NCBI GenBank assembly: GCA_021463315.1
Contig: JAJTXO010000107.1
Location: 1-9,403 of the forward strand
DNA length: 9,403 nucleotides
Direction: 5' to 3'
Origin: Caldilineales bacterium
Lineage (GTDB): Bacteria; Chloroflexota; Anaerolineae; JAAEKA01
The position numbers and the translations under genes were made by a program. The notes under the pieces were generated by a model that made no database searches, was not told the origin of the DNA, and was given only the letters and a program-made list of their open reading frames with translations. Below, piece after piece: positions 7,470 to 9,403 of this stretch. How positions within the stretch are numbered: the stretch's first letter is position 1; the number at the start of each line of letters is the position of its first letter.

Positions 7470-7800
7470 AATGACTGAGGCTTGGCTCCTATCCGATGAG
7501 GCGGCTATCAGACATGCAGCAGGCAATCGATCGGGCCGCCAACCCCTTGATCTTCCGGAGTTGACGCAGCTTGAGAGGTTGCCAGATCCGAAGGCTGTGC
7601 TCCACGAACTCCTGCGCCAGGCATCCGGCTTGCAAGGAAGACGGTTGAAGCAGTTTCGCGTAACACAGAGCGCCCAACGCGTGGCCTCGCTGATAGCCGA
7701 TTTTTCCCATCTTCGCCAACTGTCGGCTTTTCGGATGTTGGAAAGTGCTATGCAGGAAATGATTGAAATCTCTGGCTGGGCCATTGCAAGTTCCACATAG
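7381..7800 (+). pseudogene. Truncated partner of the ATPase (DUF4276-like C-terminal part)
   Basis: This frame encodes about 139 residues. The stretch VVPVRMTEAWLLSDEAAIRHAAGN, then LPELTQLERLPDPKAVLHELLRQASGLQGRRLKQF, and RVASLIADFSHLRQL is what I recall as the C-terminal part of a Toprim-like/DUF4276-like protein that usually accompanies such ATPases. The family's N-terminal nuclease-like half, with its acidic residues, is absent: upstream, this frame reads through the out-of-frame 3' end of the ATPase gene. No Shine-Dalgarno precedes ATG 7381, and the ATPase frame stops only at 7469, so normal coupling is impossible. A deletion joining the two genes, or a frameshift at the T5 run (7368-7372), would explain this. 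The stop TAG (7798-7800) overlaps the proA ribosome binding site. Confidence 0.55.
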
Positions 7801-7815
7801 GAGTGTCATATTGTG
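7799..7815 (+). promoter_or_regulatory. Ribosome binding site deciding the GTG start of proA
   Basis: AGGAG (7799-7803) lies nine bases before GTG 7813. There is no in-frame ATG nearby that keeps the N-terminus at family length, so GTG is the likely start. The site overlaps the stop codon of the preceding frame, so proA would be read from the same mRNA. Confidence 0.7.
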
Positions 7816-9147
7816 AGCAATTCAGCGATTATCGCTCTTGGCCAACGCGCCAAAGTCGCCAGCCGCCTGTTGGCCCGCGCCTCCACCGCGCAGAAAAACG
7901 CGGCCTTACACGCCATCGCCGACGGTCTGGAGCGCGGCCAGGAGGCGATTCTGGCCGCCAACGCGCTGGACCTGGCCGACGGCCAGGCGGCCGGCCTGTC
8001 GCCGGCCCTGCTGGACCGGCTGATGCTCAATCCGCCGCGGCTGGCCGGCATCGCAGCCGACACCCGCTCCGTCGCGGCCCTGCCCGACCCCGTGGGCCAG
8101 GAATTCGACGGCCGTTTACTGCCCAACGGCCTGCGCATCGCCCGCCGCCGCACCCCTTTGGGCGTGCTGGGGGTGATCTACGAGGCGCGGCCCAACGTCA
8201 CCATCGACATCGCCGCGCTCAGCCTCAAGACCGGCAACGCGGCCATCCTGCGCGGCGGCAAGGAGACCCTGCGCAGCAACCTGGCGCTGGTGGCTGTGAT
8301 CCAGGTCGCGCTGGAGCAGACTGGGCTGCCAGCCGACGCGGTGCTCTACATCGAGGACACCGACCGCAGCCTGATCGTCGAGCTGCTGCGCCTGGATCAA
8401 TACGTGGACATGATCATCCCGCGCGGCGGCGCGGCGCTGCACAAGCTCTGCCGCGAGCAGGCCACGGTGCCGGTGATGACCGGCGGCCTGGGCATCTGTC
8501 ACCTGTTCGTGGACGACAGCGCGGACCAGGCCAAGGCGGTGGAGATCATCCACAACGCCAAGACCCAGCGCCCCAGCGTCTGCAATGCGCTGGACACGGT
8601 GCTGGTGCATCGCGCTGTGGCGGCCGAGTTCCTGCCCCAGATGGCCGCGCGCCTGGCCGCGGACGGCGTGGAACTGCGCGCGGACCCGACCGCGCTGCTG
8701 ATCCTGGAGCGCGCGCTGGCTCGGTCGGAGACCGGCCAGAGCAGTGAGACTCCGACCGGCGACGGATCACCGATCACCGATCACCGATCACCGCTTACCC
8801 CCGCCGGCCCGGACGACTTCGACCAGGAGTGGATGCGGCTGGTGCTGGGGGTCAAGGTGGTCAGCGGGCTGGACGAGGCTATGGAGCACATCGCCCAGCA
8901 CAGCACCAGCCATTCCGACGGCATCCTGACCGAAAACCACGCCAACGCCATGCGCTTCGTCAACGAGGTCGACTCGGCCGCGGTTTTCGTCAACGCCAGC
9001 ACCCGCTTCAACGACGGCGGCCAGCTTGGCCTGGGCGCAGAGGTGGCGGTCAGCACCCAGAAGCTGCACGCCCGCGGCCCGATGGGGCTGCAAGAGCTGA
9101 CCACCTACAAGTGGGTGGTGTTCGGCGATGGGCAGGTGCGAACGTAA
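7813..9147 (+). CDS. proA: Glutamate-5-semialdehyde dehydrogenase (gamma-glutamyl phosphate reductase)
   Basis: ProA reduces gamma-glutamyl phosphate with NADPH to glutamate-5-semialdehyde, which cyclises to the proline precursor. It takes the labile product of ProB. The 444-residue product shows [36 protein letters not shown], the [10 protein letters not shown] loop and the catalytic cysteine C257 in [14 protein letters not shown]. It also shows [24 protein letters not shown] and the C-terminal [30 protein letters not shown]. The family is usually near 415-430 aa. The excess is a roughly 26-residue insertion at 304-329 holding a hairpin and heptamer repeats, before [17 protein letters not shown]. 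All recognised active-site motifs are intact, so the enzyme is probably functional. The stop TAA lies inside the first unit of another heptamer array. Codon use matches proB, not the ATPase gene upstream. Confidence 0.96.
   Translation: MSNSAIIALGQRAKVASRLLARASTAQKNAALHAIADGLERGQEAILAANALDLADGQAAGLSPALLDRLMLNPPRLAGIAADTRSVAALPDPVGQEFDGRLLPNGLRIARRRTPLGVLGVIYEARPNVTIDIAALSLKTGNAAILRGGKETLRSNLALVAVIQVALEQTGLPADAVLYIEDTDRSLIVELLRLDQYVDMIIPRGGAALHKLCREQATVPVMTGGLGICHLFVDDSADQAKAVEIIHNAKTQRPSVCNALDTVLVHRAVAAEFLPQMAARLAADGVELRADPTALLILERALARSETGQSSETPTGDGSPITDHRSPLTPAGPDDFDQEWMRLVLGVKVVSGLDEAMEHIAQHSTSHSDGILTENHANAMRFVNEVDSAAVFVNASTRFNDGGQLGLGAEVAVSTQKLHARGPMGLQELTTYKWVVFGDGQVRT
8722..8758. repeat. 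Inverted repeat inside the proA insertion
   Basis: CGGTCGGAG (8722-8730) and CTCCGACCG (8750-8758) form a perfect 9-bp inverted repeat around a 19-base loop. It lies directly before the GATCACC array and inside the stretch where ProA proteins usually have a short variable linker. Confidence 0.75.
8765..8799 (+). repeat. Heptamer tandem array GATCACC inside proA
   Basis: Four perfect copies of GATCACC (8765-8771, 8772-8778, 8779-8785, 8786-8792) are followed by a degenerate fifth, GCTTACC. Since 7 is not a multiple of 3, the array is read through three frames in turn and encodes the 7-residue period [12 protein letters not shown]. The array carries no stop in the frame used. Confidence 0.9.
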
Positions 9148-9171
9148 CACGTAATGCGTAACACGTAACCC
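9144..9171 (+). repeat. Heptamer array GTAACNC at the end of proA
   Basis: Four units follow each other: GTAACAC, GTAATGC, GTAACAC, GTAACCC. The TAA stop of proA (9145-9147) lies inside the first unit. The same unit type recurs on the opposite strand at 9305-9325 and 9371-9398. Confidence 0.85.
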
Positions 9172-9304
9172 GGAATCGCGGACTGTTTCTCCAGGTACGA
9201 GTTAGGCGCTTTCACGGAATAAGTGATCCGACAGATGCTGTGGCTCGTGCCAATTAGACCGCTGTGGACAAGTCAGCCTGGATCATCATTTCTTTGAATT
9301 CGCC
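9172..9304. other. Intergenic segment between inverted heptamer arrays
   Basis: This 133-base stretch is bounded by GTAACNC arrays in opposite orientation. I see no gene, tRNA or clear terminator in it. Very short frames exist on the minus strand, such as MMIQADLSTAV, but nothing supports them as genes. It could be a decayed gene end, a small insertion or an RNA gene I cannot recognise. Confidence 0.4.
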
Positions 9305-9325
9305 TTACGAGTTACTCGTTACGAA
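9305..9325 (-). repeat. Heptamer array TTACNNN, copy in inverse orientation
   Basis: Three units on the plus strand, TTACGAG, TTACTCG, TTACGAA, are the reverse complement of the GTAANNN type seen after proA. ACGAGT-T-ACTCGT within it is also a small palindrome. An 18-base core is repeated exactly at 9371-9388. Confidence 0.85.
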
Positions 9326-9370
9326 TAGCCCAACCCCTCCATACTCACACCCACCTCCCACAATTCCGGG

Positions 9371-9398
9371 TTACGAGTTACTCGTTACTCATTACGGA
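9371..9398 (-). repeat. Heptamer array TTACNNN, second copy
   Basis: Four units, TTACGAG, TTACTCG, TTACTCA, TTACGGA. The first two, plus the start of the third, are identical to the array at 9305. The 45 bases between the two arrays are C-rich and hold no recognised feature. Confidence 0.85.
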
Positions 9399-9403
9399 GT
9401 CCC

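Noticed and set aside
7803..8747. A 314-codon plus-strand frame overlapping proA
   Set aside because: Arg/Gly/Pro-rich off-frame reading of proA; the frame from 7813 carries all ProA motifs.
8765..8799. CRISPR-like array
   Set aside because: The units are 7 bp with no spacers, so this is a simple tandem repeat, not a CRISPR array.

Overview
The window is bacterial chromosome carrying GC-rich housekeeping genes interrupted and flanked by less GC-rich accessory genes. The combination of a BrnT/CopG-type toxin-antitoxin locus, two small hypothetical families, 7-bp tandem repeat arrays (GATCACC, GTAACNC) and the palindrome AGACTTCNGAAGTCT suggests Chloroflexota (Anaerolineae/Caldilineae-like). 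That assignment is inference from recall of similar genomes; no phylogenetic marker was analysed.

Layout. (1) 1-1572, minus strand: the first 524 codons of mutS2, running off the left edge, with a low-complexity in-frame insertion just before its ATPase domain. (2) 1573-1707: a divergent intergenic region with a promoter and a perfect 6-bp inverted repeat that looks like an operator. (3) 1708-2289: a BrnT-like toxin joined in frame to a CopG-type antitoxin; the join falls on an (AG)6 tract. (4) 2290-2556: no convincing gene, but two near-identical 15-bp palindromes and an extended -10 promoter. (5) 2557-3051: a pair of small conserved-looking hypothetical genes. (6) 3059-4183: proB, glutamate 5-kinase. 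(7) 4204-5823: a GT-C-type membrane glycosyltransferase. (8) 5820-5847: a near-consensus promoter overlapping the glycosyltransferase stop codon. (9) 5895-7800: an OLD/AAA_21-like ATPase and the apparently truncated remains of its usual partner gene. (10) 7813-9147: proA, glutamate-5-semialdehyde dehydrogenase, with a hairpin plus heptamer array inserted in frame. (11) 9148-9403: intergenic DNA with three more heptamer arrays.

How it fits together. ProB and ProA are consecutive enzymes of proline synthesis and are commonly encoded side by side. Here about 3.6 kb of unrelated genes lies between them, including a likely defence-type ATPase cassette with its own strong promoter. proB and proA use almost only G/C at third codon positions, whereas the ATPase cassette and the toxin-antitoxin locus do not, consistent with acquisition of accessory genes around and inside the pro locus.

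The two observations I would follow first are the toxin-antitoxin fusion, whose reading frame depends on an AG dinucleotide tract, and the parallel hairpin-plus-low-complexity insertions inside mutS2 and proA.
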